DNA of 32,739 nt from Butyrivibrio sp. FCS014 (GCF_000526935.1 NZ_JAHA01000020.1:1-32739), one strand, 5' to 3'; counted from the first letter of the stretch, positions 11,838 through 19,180 are shown. A program made the numbers and translations. The notes: generated from the letters alone by a model not told the origin.

Positions 11838-12767
11838 ATGAGCAAGTTCTTGGTAGCAGGTGTAACACAGATTGAGACTATTGTCAGAGTGGACAAGATA
11901 CCCATAGGCTATGCTCCCCTCACAAGTGTAAATGATTCTATTTATACTGCGGTAGGAGGCGATGCTTACAATGAGTCTCTGGCTCTTGAGTGGCTTGGAG
12001 ATGAGGTAAGCTTCATGTCCATTGTAGGCAGAAATCAGGACCTTAGTGTCATCAATCCGCCGGATCGGAAGATCACTCTTTCCACGGAGTACATTATCCC
12101 TCAGATGAGAGAGACTCCCACTGAGGTTGTGCTTTACGATAAGCAGAGGAAGCAGCAGATATTTGAGGATATCAAGGACCTTAGAGAGAACGTATACGAT
12201 ATGTCTATGGTACCGCCCATTGCCGAGGCCAGCGACATGTTGGTACTGGCCAACGCCAATTTCTGCAGGCCCTTTGCAAAGCTTGCCAAGGAGCACAAGA
12301 AACCCATTGCCGTTAATATCAGGAACTACAAGCCTGAAAAGGAAAAGTACAATACAGATTTCCTGGAACCCGCAAAGGTGCTGTATTTCAGTGATGACAC
12401 ACTGACCGAGGATCCTTACGATTTCATAAAGCGAATATCTGACACCTACGGAACAGAGATCATCATTTTGGGACAGGGCAGCGAGGGACTTATCCTCTTT
12501 GATAAGACCCAGGATCTTCGCGTTCACTACAACACCGTTAAGACCAACGAGGTTGTGAATACCATCGGTGCCGGAAACGCTCTGTTTGCATGCTTCCTTC
12601 ACTATTACATGGAGAACGGCGACAGCGTAAATGCCATCAAGAATGCGCTCCTGTTTGCATCCTACAAGATCGGATACATGGGAACTTCCAACGGTTTCAT
12701 GACCACGGATCAGCTGACCCAGTGGAGAAATCTTATATGGGGTATTAAGGATAATAATTTTACTTAA
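11838..12767 (+). CDS. PfkB-fold carbohydrate kinase-like protein lacking the catalytic Asp
   Basis: A 309-residue protein with the ribokinase/PfkB fold. It has the N-terminal GGDAYNESL substrate loop (Gly40-Gly41...Asn45), a central lid region, EIIILGQGSEGLILF before the ATP site, and the C-terminal signature. The family consensus for that signature is DTxGAGD, where the last Asp is the general base; here it reads NTIGAGN with Asn at 241 and 247 (codon AAC, 12576-12578). The surrounding residues are well kept, so this is not a damaged gene. It may be inactive, very slow, or a sugar or nucleoside sensor. It follows the TetR gene by 10 bases, starts with a GGAGGCGCGA ribosome binding site, and is probably terminated by the hairpin at 12825-12872. 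Confidence 0.85.
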   Translation: MSKFLVAGVTQIETIVRVDKIPIGYAPLTSVNDSIYTAVGGDAYNESLALEWLGDEVSFMSIVGRNQDLSVINPPDRKITLSTEYIIPQMRETPTEVVLYDKQRKQQIFEDIKDLRENVYDMSMVPPIAEASDMLVLANANFCRPFAKLAKEHKKPIAVNIRNYKPEKEKYNTDFLEPAKVLYFSDDTLTEDPYDFIKRISDTYGTEIIILGQGSEGLILFDKTQDLRVHYNTVKTNEVVNTIGAGNALFACFLHYYMENGDSVNAIKNALLFASYKIGYMGTSNGFMTTDQLTQWRNLIWGIKDNNFT

Positions 12768-12792
12768 TTTAAGAAACAGCGCAAACTTCACC

Positions 12793-12822
12793 TTGAAAAA
12801 AACAGCGAAAATGTGGTAAAGT
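12793..12822 (+). promoter_or_regulatory. Promoter for malQ-lacI operon
   Basis: TTGAAA (12793-12798), an 18-base spacer and TAAAGT (12817-12822). The expected start point, near 12829, coincides with the operator-like sequence and with the left arm of the leader hairpin. Confidence 0.65.
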
Positions 12823-12824
12823 AG

Positions 12825-12872
12825 AACTACGGAAACGTTACCGGGAACGGCGACTAATTTCCGTAGTTTTTA
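12825..12872 (+). terminator. Terminator/attenuator-like hairpin in malQ leader
   Basis: AACTACGGAAA (12825-12835) pairs perfectly with TTTCCGTAGTT (12858-12868), followed by a TTTATT run. The loop contains a second small hairpin (CGTT/AACG). It would end transcripts arriving from the PfkB-like gene. Transcripts starting at the malQ promoter carry only part of the left arm, so they may escape it. Confidence 0.65.
12831..12842. promoter_or_regulatory. LacI-type operator candidate
   Basis: GGAAACGTTACC is a near palindrome centred on CG (10 of 12 positions symmetric), in the style of GalR/LacI-family operators (AACGTT core). It overlaps the predicted transcription start of malQ, whose operon also encodes a LacI-type regulator. 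Confidence 0.6.
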
Positions 12873-12927
12873 TTGCAGATCATAATAAATGTGATATAAG
12901 AAGTACGCTTTTATGAGGAGAGAGATT

Positions 12928-14445
12928 ATGGCTAAACAGAAGAGTAAAAGAAGATGTGGAGTTTTAATGCCGGTATTTTCCCTGCCGTCCAAGTACGGTA
13001 TCGGAACCTTTTCAAAAGAGGCATATGAGTTTGTGGACTTTTTGAAGGATGCGGGACAGAGCTACTGGCAGATCCTTCCCCTTGGTCCCACCAGCTACGG
13101 GGATTCTCCCTATCAGTCCTTCTCTACCTTTGCCGGAAACCCGTACTTCATAGATATTGAGGCACTGATAAATGACGGGCTTCTTACGGAGGCTGAGGCC
13201 GACAAATGCGATTTTGGAGGCTCCGAGGAGTATATAGACTACGAGAAGCAGTATAAGAGCAGACTTAAGCTTTTGAAAAAAGCCTATGACAGAAGAGAGG
13301 AAGTGGCTTCTTCAAAGAAGCTCATGAAGGAGTTTGAGGCCTTCAAGAAATCCAAAGACAATGACTGGCTGGCAGACTATTCTCTTTTCATGGCTCTTAA
13401 GAATGACAATTCCGGAAGAGCATGGAATACATGGGATGAGGGAATTAGGCTCAGAAAGCCCGCGGCTTTAAAGGCTGCCAGAGCCAAGTTTGCAGAGGAG
13501 ATCGATTTCTACAGCTTCCTTCAGTATCTCTTTTCCGCCCAGTGGACAGCCCTTAAGTCCTATGCCAACGAGAAGGGAATCCGTATAGTTGGTGATATCC
13601 CGATCTATGTTGCCTTTGACAGCGCAGATACCTGGGCTAATCCACAGCTCTTTTTACTGGACAAGAAGAACACCCCCATTGATGTTGCAGGCTGCCCTCC
13701 CGATGCCTTCAGTGCTACAGGCCAGCTTTGGGGCAACCCTCTTTACAGATGGGATTATCACAAAGAGACAGGCTACAAGTGGTGGATGAAGAGAATCGCC
13801 CACTGCTACAAGCTCTACGATGTAATAAGGATCGACCATTTCAGAGGCTTTGATGAGTATTACGCTATTCCTTTCGGAAACCCCACTGCCGAGAATGGCG
13901 AGTGGAGAAAGGGCCCCGGTTACGATCTGTTTGATACCATGAAGAAGGAACTTGGAGACAAGGAAGTTATCGCAGAGGACCTTGGATTCCTTACACCTTC
14001 TGTTATTAAGCTGGTTAAGAAGACCGGATTCCCCGGAATGAAGATCCTGCAGTTTGCCTTTGATTCAAGGGAGGAGAGTGACTATCTGCCTCACAACTAT
14101 ACTCCCAACTGCATTGTTTACACCGGAACTCACGACAACGAGACCACAAGAGGCTGGTTTGATCAGCTTCCCAGAAATGACAAGAAGTTTGCCAAAGAGT
14201 ATCTTGGGCTTAAGAGCGGCAAGGACGCAGTATGGGCCTGCATAAGAGCATGCTTTGCAAGTGTTTCCGACACTGCCATCATCCCCATGCAGGATTACCT
14301 GGAGCTTCCCTCATACGCAAGGATCAACACTCCTTCAACCCTTGGAGGCAACTGGGTATGGAGAATGAAGAAGGACGCCCTGTCAAAAGAGCTGTCATCA
14401 AAAATGCACGATTTTGCAAGGATTTACGGTAGATTAAATGGCTGA
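12928..14445 (+). CDS. malQ: 4-alpha-glucanotransferase (amylomaltase, GH77)
   Basis: A 505-residue cytoplasmic enzyme that transfers alpha-1,4-glucan chains between maltodextrins, used in maltose/maltodextrin and glycogen metabolism. GH77 landmarks are all present: GVLMPVFSLPSKYGIGTF at the start, WQILPLGPTSYGDSPYQSF, the nucleophile in RIDHFRGF (Asp303), the acid/base Glu350 in VIAEDLG, the transition-state Asp403 in THDNETTRGW, and the NTPSTLGGNWVWR end. The ATG at 12928 is preferred over the in-frame ATG at 12913 because the GAGGAGAGA ribosome binding site lies between them. The stop overlaps the start of the LacI gene by eight bases (ATGGCTGA), implying translational coupling. Confidence 0.96.
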   Translation: MAKQKSKRRCGVLMPVFSLPSKYGIGTFSKEAYEFVDFLKDAGQSYWQILPLGPTSYGDSPYQSFSTFAGNPYFIDIEALINDGLLTEAEADKCDFGGSEEYIDYEKQYKSRLKLLKKAYDRREEVASSKKLMKEFEAFKKSKDNDWLADYSLFMALKNDNSGRAWNTWDEGIRLRKPAALKAARAKFAEEIDFYSFLQYLFSAQWTALKSYANEKGIRIVGDIPIYVAFDSADTWANPQLFLLDKKNTPIDVAGCPPDAFSATGQLWGNPLYRWDYHKETGYKWWMKRIAHCYKLYDVIRIDHFRGFDEYYAIPFGNPTAENGEWRKGPGYDLFDTMKKELGDKEVIAEDLGFLTPSVIKLVKKTGFPGMKILQFAFDSREESDYLPHNYTPNCIVYTGTHDNETTRGWFDQLPRNDKKFAKEYLGLKSGKDAVWACIRACFASVSDTAIIPMQDYLELPSYARINTPSTLGGNWVWRMKKDALSKELSSKMHDFARIYGRLNG

Positions 14446-15466
14446 GATAACAATTGTTGAGATAGCCAAGCGCTGCGGCGTAGGTGTCAGCACCGTTTCA
14501 AGAGCTATCAATAATCATTCGGATATCAATCCGGAGACCAAAAAGAGAATAATGGAGGTCATCAAGGAGACCGGCTACATTCCCAACAACAGCGCCAGGA
14601 ACTTGAAGAGGACCGATGCCAAGTGCATCGCGGTGCTGGTAAAGGGTATTACCAACCCGTTCTTTGCTCCCATGATTGCTGTGGTTGAGGAAGAGATCGA
14701 GAAGATGAAATATGCCCTGGTCTTAAGGCACGTTGAGGCCTACGAGGACGAGGTGGATGTTGCTCTGGAACTTGAAAAAGAGAAGAGGCTTCGCGGCATC
14801 ATCTTCATGGGAGGAAATGCAAGGCAGTCAGCCGACAGATTAAGGCAGCTGAATATCCCTGTGGTATTTGCCACCATCGGCTCCGATATTGCAGATGACC
14901 TTAACAAGAATGCCTACTCCACGGTATCTGTTGACGATGCCAAGGAGAGCCGCAGGCTGGTGGAGTACCTTATCGGCCTTGGGCATAAGAAGATAGCCAT
15001 AATGACCGAGGGAAGCGAGACACCTTCGGTAGTACAGCTTCGTCTTAAAGGCTATCTGGAAGCGCTGAAGATAAACGGGATCGAGGTGAATGACAACCTC
15101 ATAAGATATGTTGATAAGCAGATCTACACCATGCATAACGGCTACGAGACAGCCAGGGCTCTTATCGAATCCGGCGAGGAGTTCACAGCTCTGTACTGCA
15201 TCTCCGACGTACTTGCCGTTGGTGCCCTCAGGGCTCTTGCCGATGCAGGCATTAGAGTTCCCGAGGATGTAAGTGTAGCGGGCTTCGACGGACAGGAGCT
15301 TGCAGAGTACTCGATTCCAAGGCTCACCACAATAAGACAGCCCCTTGCCGACATATCAAGAGAGACAGTACGCCTTCTCTTTGACATCATCGACAAGAAG
15401 AGCTATCACCGCCACATCATCTTCCCCGGCGACCTCATCAAGGGAGAGAGCACAAGGGAGATATAA
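14438..15466 (+). CDS. LacI/GalR-family transcriptional regulator
   Basis: A 342-residue repressor-type protein. The N-terminal HTH (TIVEIAKRCGVGVSTVSRAI) and hinge helix (IPNNSARNLK) are canonical. A periplasmic-binding-protein-like effector domain follows, with ITNPFFAPMI, VSVDDAKESRRLVEYL, CISDVLAVGALRAL and VSVAGFDGQELAEY. It overlaps the 3' end of malQ, so it is made with the enzyme. The natural inference is a MalR-like repressor responding to maltose or maltodextrin and binding the palindrome at 12831-12842 in its own operon promoter. The effector is not readable from the sequence. The frame is intact and length normal. Confidence 0.93.
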   Translation: MAEITIVEIAKRCGVGVSTVSRAINNHSDINPETKKRIMEVIKETGYIPNNSARNLKRTDAKCIAVLVKGITNPFFAPMIAVVEEEIEKMKYALVLRHVEAYEDEVDVALELEKEKRLRGIIFMGGNARQSADRLRQLNIPVVFATIGSDIADDLNKNAYSTVSVDDAKESRRLVEYLIGLGHKKIAIMTEGSETPSVVQLRLKGYLEALKINGIEVNDNLIRYVDKQIYTMHNGYETARALIESGEEFTALYCISDVLAVGALRALADAGIRVPEDVSVAGFDGQELAEYSIPRLTTIRQPLADISRETVRLLFDIIDKKSYHRHIIFPGDLIKGESTREI

Positions 15467-15510
15467 GAGATACAGGTTAAGCCAAAAGAAAGAATTATTT
15501 TTGAAAAACA

Positions 15511-15693
15511 TCATACAAACTTATTCCGGGCTGCGTCGTAGGCGTAGCCCATTTCTTTTAAGCTTTTTACGGCGTCTTCAAGTTCCGAATAAGGAACGTC
15601 CAGGCCTTCCGCCAGGCTTTCCAGGGAGCTGTAGTTGTCTCGAAGCTGAGTATTCATGTAGCTAAGTAAGATTACAGGATCCTGCGGTAACAT
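15511..15693 (-). CDS. DUF4250 protein
   Basis: A 60-residue protein starting MLPQDPVILLSYMNTQLRD, which fits the DUF4250 family of short Clostridia proteins. It continues with a helical YSSLESLAEGLDVPYSELED segment that resembles a small winged-helix or HTH-like unit, and ends in YAYDAARNKFV. Function is unknown. The start is fixed by a near-perfect ribosome binding site (TAAGGAGGAA, minus strand, 15701-15710) seven bases before the ATG; the open frame continues further upstream but without a good site. It converges on the LacI gene. Its upstream region runs into the insertion sequence about 100 bases away, so its promoter may have been affected. Confidence 0.85.
   Translation of the reverse strand: MLPQDPVILLSYMNTQLRDNYSSLESLAEGLDVPYSELEDAVKSLKEMGYAYDAARNKFV
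15528..15560 (+). terminator. Terminator of lacI embedded in the DUF4250 3' coding end
   Basis: GGGCTGCGTC, loop GTA, GGCGTAGCCC (10 pairs including three G-U wobbles), then ATTTCTTTT. It lies 62 bases after the LacI stop, inside the last codons of the convergent DUF4250 gene. Confidence 0.5.
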
Positions 15694-15792
15694 AATTATG
15701 TTCCTCCTTATAATTAAAGTTTTCGCCCTGCCCAACACTTCATGGTGGATGTCGACCTCTCCCCACAATCACAATATATTGAAAAAAGTATA

Positions 15793-15801
15793 AACCAATA
15801 C
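15793..15801. repeat. Target site duplication, left copy
   Basis: AACCAATAC, identical to 17587-17595. The 9-bp length fits what is known of ISLre2-family insertions. Confidence 0.85.
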
Positions 15802-15826
15802 GCTAGCGTAAAGTTTTTGTAGGATT
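15802..15826 (+). repeat. IS left terminal inverted repeat
   Basis: It matches the reverse complement of 17562-17586 at 19 of 25 positions. The inner 21 bases, from GCGTAAA through GTAGGATT, match at 18 of 21. Confidence 0.85.
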
Positions 15827-15828
15827 AA

Positions 15829-15859
15829 TTGAAAAAGGGGATTTCCTTCGTGATATAGT
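15829..15859 (+). promoter_or_regulatory. Internal transposase promoter candidate
   Basis: TTGAAA (15829-15834), a 19-base spacer and TATAGT (15854-15859). The predicted start near 15866 lies downstream of the left arm of the hairpin at 15837-15903, so transcripts from it would have a free ribosome binding site. The spacer is longer than ideal. Confidence 0.45.
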
Positions 15860-15903
15860 TATTTACGGTGTCCAAGCCAAAATAACCAAACGGAGGAGTC
15901 CCC
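15837..15903 (+). promoter_or_regulatory. Hairpin sequestering the transposase Shine-Dalgarno
   Basis: GGGGATTTCCTTCG (15837-15850) pairs with CGGAGGAGTCCCC (15891-15903) over 13 pairs (three wobbles) with one bulged T. The right arm contains the GGAGGAG ribosome binding site and ends three bases before the GTG start. A second stem inside the loop, GTTATTT (15858-15864) with AAATAAC (15880-15886), strengthens it. Confidence 0.7.
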
Positions 15904-15905
15904 TT

Positions 15906-17378
15906 GTGTTAAATAGTATACAGCATTTTATTGAGAATGGAGTACCAAATCTTCAGAAGGCATCAAAAGATTTTTCAGAGGATCCGAGAGACTTTGCAGG
16001 TTTCATATACAAGGTCAGGAATGAAGCGCTTCAGATGGCGTTGGATTACATTTCTGAAACCCTTACAACCTGCAACCAGATATTAAAAGACAGTCCTGTG
16101 AGAAAGGAAAGATGGGAAGTGGTAAGGACTGACGAGAAGTCTCTTATCACCTCAATTGGAAAGGTTATGTTTTCCAAGACACTGTTTAAGAACAAGGTGA
16201 CTGGAGAACGCAGATATCTACTGGATGACATGCTTTCATTTGACCCTCATGAAAGGATGTCAGAAGATGCCATAGCACAGCTCTTATCAGAGAGCGTTCA
16301 GACCTCTTATCGTAAAGGTGGACAAGCAGCAAGCATCCTTGATGAGGTCAGCAAAGAGACTGTAAAGGATAAGATACATGCTCTCGAGTTCCCCAAGGAA
16401 CAGAAAAGAAGAGGCAGAAAACGCAAGGTTGAGTATCTGTATATAGAGGCTGATGAAGATCATGTGTCGCTTCAGTTCCAGAAGGAAAAGGGGGATCTCC
16501 AGGTCAACCAGTATGGAAGAAAACTCAATGGAATGATAAACAAGCTTATCTATGTTCATGAGGGCATTGAAAAGGATGCTCCCAAGAGTACAAGACATCA
16601 CCTTGTTAATGCCCATTTCTTCTGTGGTTCTTATGAAGGCAAAGCAAACAGTGAACTCTGGGATGAAGTCTACACATATATTGACAACAACTATGACATA
16701 AGCAGCATAAAGAGGATATACCTAGGAGCAGATGGTGGAGCCTGGATTAAGGCTGGGGGAAAAAGGATAAGTGGCATCACATATGTGATGGACGAGTTCC
16801 ACCTCAAAAAATACCTGATAAAGATGACAAACCATTTGATGGATAGTGCTGATGATGCCAGAAAGCTTCTCTGTGAAATGATCAAGGATGGAAGTAAGGA
16901 AGATTTCCTGTCTGTGGTAGATATGCTTGAATATCATGCCTCAAACGACAAGGAAATGAAACGTGTGCAAGAAGGCGCTGATTATATACTTGATAACTGG
17001 TCTGCAGCCAAGACAAGGCTTAGATACAGGAGGATTCCTGGATGTAGTACTGAAGGTCATGTCAGTCATGTCCTGTCAAAAAGAATGAGCATGACTCCAA
17101 TGGGCTGGAGTCGAAAAGGCGCTGATAAGATGGCAAGACTCAGTGCCTATACATGGAACAAAAGGGATATGCTGGAACTTGTGCGTTACCAGAAGACAGT
17201 AATGCCTAAGGCTGCTGGGGCAGAAGAAGTAGAGACTGTAGTAGCGCATGTAAGAGAAAAACAGTATTCCCATCCGGCGTGGGGAAAGTATGTCGATAGC
17301 ATACAGGTAGAGCTTAGTTCAGAGCTGAAGAAGTGGATGAGCATCGGAATGCATAACTACATCTGGAAACTGTTCTAA
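15906..17378 (+). CDS. ISLre2-family transposase (UPF0236 type)
   Basis: A 490-residue protein, full length for the family. The N-terminal half has a helical segment and a beta-strand region (RWEVVRTDEKSLITSIGKVMF). A basic KEQKRRGRKRKVEYLYIEAD stretch leads into the catalytic core with acidic residues in YIEADEDHV and IYLGADGGAWIK, then VMDEFHLKKY and a C-terminal SHVLSKRMSMTPMGWSRKGADKMARL motif characteristic of this group. It catalyses movement of its own element. The start is GTG at 15906, set by GGAGGAG eight bases upstream. The frame is unbroken. Codon use and lower GC look different from the neighbouring host genes, as expected of an acquired element. Confidence 0.93.
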   Translation: MLNSIQHFIENGVPNLQKASKDFSEDPRDFAGFIYKVRNEALQMALDYISETLTTCNQILKDSPVRKERWEVVRTDEKSLITSIGKVMFSKTLFKNKVTGERRYLLDDMLSFDPHERMSEDAIAQLLSESVQTSYRKGGQAASILDEVSKETVKDKIHALEFPKEQKRRGRKRKVEYLYIEADEDHVSLQFQKEKGDLQVNQYGRKLNGMINKLIYVHEGIEKDAPKSTRHHLVNAHFFCGSYEGKANSELWDEVYTYIDNNYDISSIKRIYLGADGGAWIKAGGKRISGITYVMDEFHLKKYLIKMTNHLMDSADDARKLLCEMIKDGSKEDFLSVVDMLEYHASNDKEMKRVQEGADYILDNWSAAKTRLRYRRIPGCSTEGHVSHVLSKRMSMTPMGWSRKGADKMARLSAYTWNKRDMLELVRYQKTVMPKAAGAEEVETVVAHVREKQYSHPAWGKYVDSIQVELSSELKKWMSIGMHNYIWKLF

Positions 17379-17386
17379 AAGGAAGC

Positions 17387-17491
17387 CAGAGGCTGACGCC
17401 TCTGCCTTTGAATAAAGTGCGCCAGAGCGCACACCTATCCTTGATCTGCTTGACTACAGACCAAGGATTAGAATGACAGCCTTGAACTGTC
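17387..17491 (+). other. Four consecutive hairpins in the non-coding 3' region of the IS
   Basis: The stems are CAGAGGC/GCCTCTG (17387-17404), GTGCGC/GCGCAC (17417-17432), ATCCTTG-TCTG/CAGA-CAAGGAT (17437-17468) and GACAG/CTGTC (17475-17491). The first, followed by CCTTTG, could end transposase transcription. The rest of 17379-17586 has no gene. Confidence 0.6.
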
Positions 17492-17561
17492 CTCCAACCA
17501 GGCGCTATAATGAGTAAGGTTTGAACATCTGAACTGATCACAGGGGCAATCTACCCTTTCG

Positions 17562-17586
17562 AATCCTACAGTAAATTTACGCCGTC
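17562..17586 (-). repeat. IS right terminal inverted repeat
   Basis: Inverted relative to 15802-15826. It contains AATCCTACAG...TTTACGC; mismatches cluster in the outermost four bases. Confidence 0.85.
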
Positions 17587-17595
17587 AACCAATAC
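17587..17595. repeat. Target site duplication, right copy
   Basis: AACCAATAC, identical to 15793-15801, immediately outside the right terminal repeat. Confidence 0.85.
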
Positions 17596-17603
17596 CCACG
17601 ATG

Positions 17604-17633
17604 TTGAAAGGGTGCAATTTGTGGGTGTATAAT
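17604..17633 (+). promoter_or_regulatory. Promoter of exopolysaccharide-control operon
   Basis: TTGAAA (17604-17609), an 18-base spacer and a perfect TATAAT (17628-17633). It begins eight bases after the IS target duplication, so the insertion spared it. ACCCAC (17594-17599) and GTGGGT (17621-17626) form a short inverted repeat around the -35 box, a possible operator. Confidence 0.7.
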
Positions 17634-17686
17634 TAGTGTGTAATATTATAAACATTTTATCGATAGATTGTAGTTTGAGGAATATA

Positions 17687-18415
17687 ATGCAGCCTTCAAT
17701 CGACATACATTGCCACATTATGCCGGGGGTTGACGATGGTTCCCGCGATCTGGAGATGAGTCTTCAAATGCTGCGGATTGCCGAGAAGAACGGCATTACC
17801 CACATGATTCTTACTCCTCATCACAAACCCATGCACCACAATGTCTCTCCTGCTCACAATGTGTCTTACAGAAAGAGCCTCCAGGAGGCCGCCAAAGAGA
17901 AGGGCATAAATGTAAAGCTCTTTTCCGGAAACGAGATTTACTATTGCGACGAGACCAGGGATCAGCTGGAGAGAGGGGAGATATGCTCCCTGGCAGGGTC
18001 CGATTATGTGCTGGTTGAGTTTCATCCCACCAATCAATACAAAGCAATACAGAATGCCATTTTTGAAGTACAATCGGCAGGATATATACCGATAATCGCC
18101 CATGTGGAGCGATACAGCGATGTGGTTTCCCACCCCGCCTTCGTGGAGGACATGATACATATGGGATGCTACATACAGGTTAACGCCTCCAGCGTAATGG
18201 GCAAATACGGATTTGGAATATCACATTTTACCAGGAAGCTTCTTAAGAAGGAACTGGTGCATTTTGTGGCCACGGATGCCCATGATACGGGCAGACGCGC
18301 TCCGGAACTTGCGGATTGCAGGAGCTTCGTGGAGCGCAAATTCGGGGAGGATTATGCGAAGGCTCTTTTTCTTGTAAATCCTGCCAATGTTATCAGAAAT
18401 CAGATGATAGACTGA
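17687..18415 (+). CDS. PHP-type tyrosine-protein phosphatase (CpsB/CapC/YwqE family)
   Basis: A 242-residue metal-dependent phosphatase that removes phosphate from the C-terminal tyrosines of the partner BY-kinase during capsule or exopolysaccharide synthesis. PHP-fold metal ligands are visible: DIHCHIMPGVDDGS at the N-terminus, ILTPHHKP, GNEIYY, IIAHVERY and the C-terminal VATDAHDTGRR. I chose the ATG at 17687 because TTGAGG lies six bases upstream and the protein then starts directly with the first metal motif; the longer frame from 17636 would put the start next to the -10 box. It is the first gene of the operon, 18 bases ahead of the chain-length gene. Confidence 0.92.
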   Translation: MQPSIDIHCHIMPGVDDGSRDLEMSLQMLRIAEKNGITHMILTPHHKPMHHNVSPAHNVSYRKSLQEAAKEKGINVKLFSGNEIYYCDETRDQLERGEICSLAGSDYVLVEFHPTNQYKAIQNAIFEVQSAGYIPIIAHVERYSDVVSHPAFVEDMIHMGCYIQVNASSVMGKYGFGISHFTRKLLKKELVHFVATDAHDTGRRAPELADCRSFVERKFGEDYAKALFLVNPANVIRNQMID

Positions 18416-18433
18416 CAGACGGGGAGTTACCCA

Positions 18434-19168
18434 ATGGGAAACAAAAACGACATTATCGAAATTAATCTGGGGGAACTGTTTTCGGTACTTTTGGGAAGAG
18501 CATTCCTGATAATCAGCGCCGGCGTGTTCTTTGGGCTGGCAGGTCTTTTTATCAGCAAGTTTGTGATGCATCCCGTTTATGATTCCACCACAAAGATATA
18601 CATCCTGAACAAGGAGGAGAACCAGACCGTCACCTATTCGGATGTGCAGATTTCCACCCAGCTGACCCAGGACTATGCGGAGCTTATAAAGAGCAGGTAT
18701 GTTCTGGAGGAGGTTATCCAGAGACTTAACCTGGTGGATATGGGCTATGAGGATCTGGCAGATGTTCTTAAGGTTGATACTCCTTCGGACACCAGAATCG
18801 TGGCAATAACAGCCAGAGATGAGGATCCCCTGATGGCAATGCAGATAGCCAACTGCATCAGGGAGGTTGCCAGCGAACATATCACCAACGTTATGGATAT
18901 TGACGCCATCAACGTTGCGGAAACCGCAAATGTTCCCACAAGAAAGTCAGGGCCCAGCGTTGCCAGGTGGACTGTTATAGCAGGTTTTCTCGGAGCACTT
19001 GCCATCGCATTTTTTGTTATCCTTGGCTATCTTCTTGATGACACCATAAAGAGCAACGACGATGTGGAGAGGTACCTTGGGCTCAGTACCCTGGCTCTTG
19101 TTCCTCTCACCACTGAGGAGACGGACAAAAAGAAATCCAGAAAAAAGTCCGATAAGAAAAAGAAGTAA
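18434..19168 (+). CDS. Wzz/YveK-family polysaccharide co-polymerase (BY-kinase activator)
   Basis: A 244-residue membrane protein. Two transmembrane helices flank an extracellular domain: LIISAGVFFGLAGLFISKF near residues 23-41 and WTVIAGFLGALAIAFFVILG near 180-199. The pre-TM2 sequence (VAETANVPTRKSGPS) is the usual Pro-containing Wzz motif. It sets polysaccharide chain length and provides the cytoplasmic activating tail for the tyrosine kinase encoded next. The C-terminus is unusually basic, ending in KKKSRKKSDKKKK. The ribosome binding site is GGGGAG. The gene lies between the phosphatase and kinase genes, the standard CpsB-CpsC-CpsD order. Confidence 0.9.
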   Translation: MGNKNDIIEINLGELFSVLLGRAFLIISAGVFFGLAGLFISKFVMHPVYDSTTKIYILNKEENQTVTYSDVQISTQLTQDYAELIKSRYVLEEVIQRLNLVDMGYEDLADVLKVDTPSDTRIVAITARDEDPLMAMQIANCIREVASEHITNVMDIDAINVAETANVPTRKSGPSVARWTVIAGFLGALAIAFFVILGYLLDDTIKSNDDVERYLGLSTLALVPLTTEETDKKKSRKKSDKKKK

Positions 19169-19180
19169 ACGGGAGGGCTT

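Larger units (their letters stand above)
15802..17586 (+). mobile_element. ISLre2-family insertion sequence, complete
   Basis: A 1785-bp element bounded by a perfect 9-bp direct repeat (AACCAATAC) and imperfect terminal inverted repeats. It encodes one full-length transposase of the ISLre2/UPF0236 group. The 5' end holds an internal promoter candidate and a hairpin covering the transposase ribosome binding site. The 3' 200 bases are non-coding but highly structured. Intact ends, intact duplication and an unbroken transposase indicate a recent and possibly still mobile insertion. It lies in the intergenic space between the minus-strand DUF4250 gene and the plus-strand exopolysaccharide operon. 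Confidence 0.92.

Noticed and set aside
15693..15768. Longer DUF4250 protein starting at 15768
   Set aside because: The extension has no ribosome binding site, while the ATG at 15693 has a near-perfect one and matches the family start MLPxDP.
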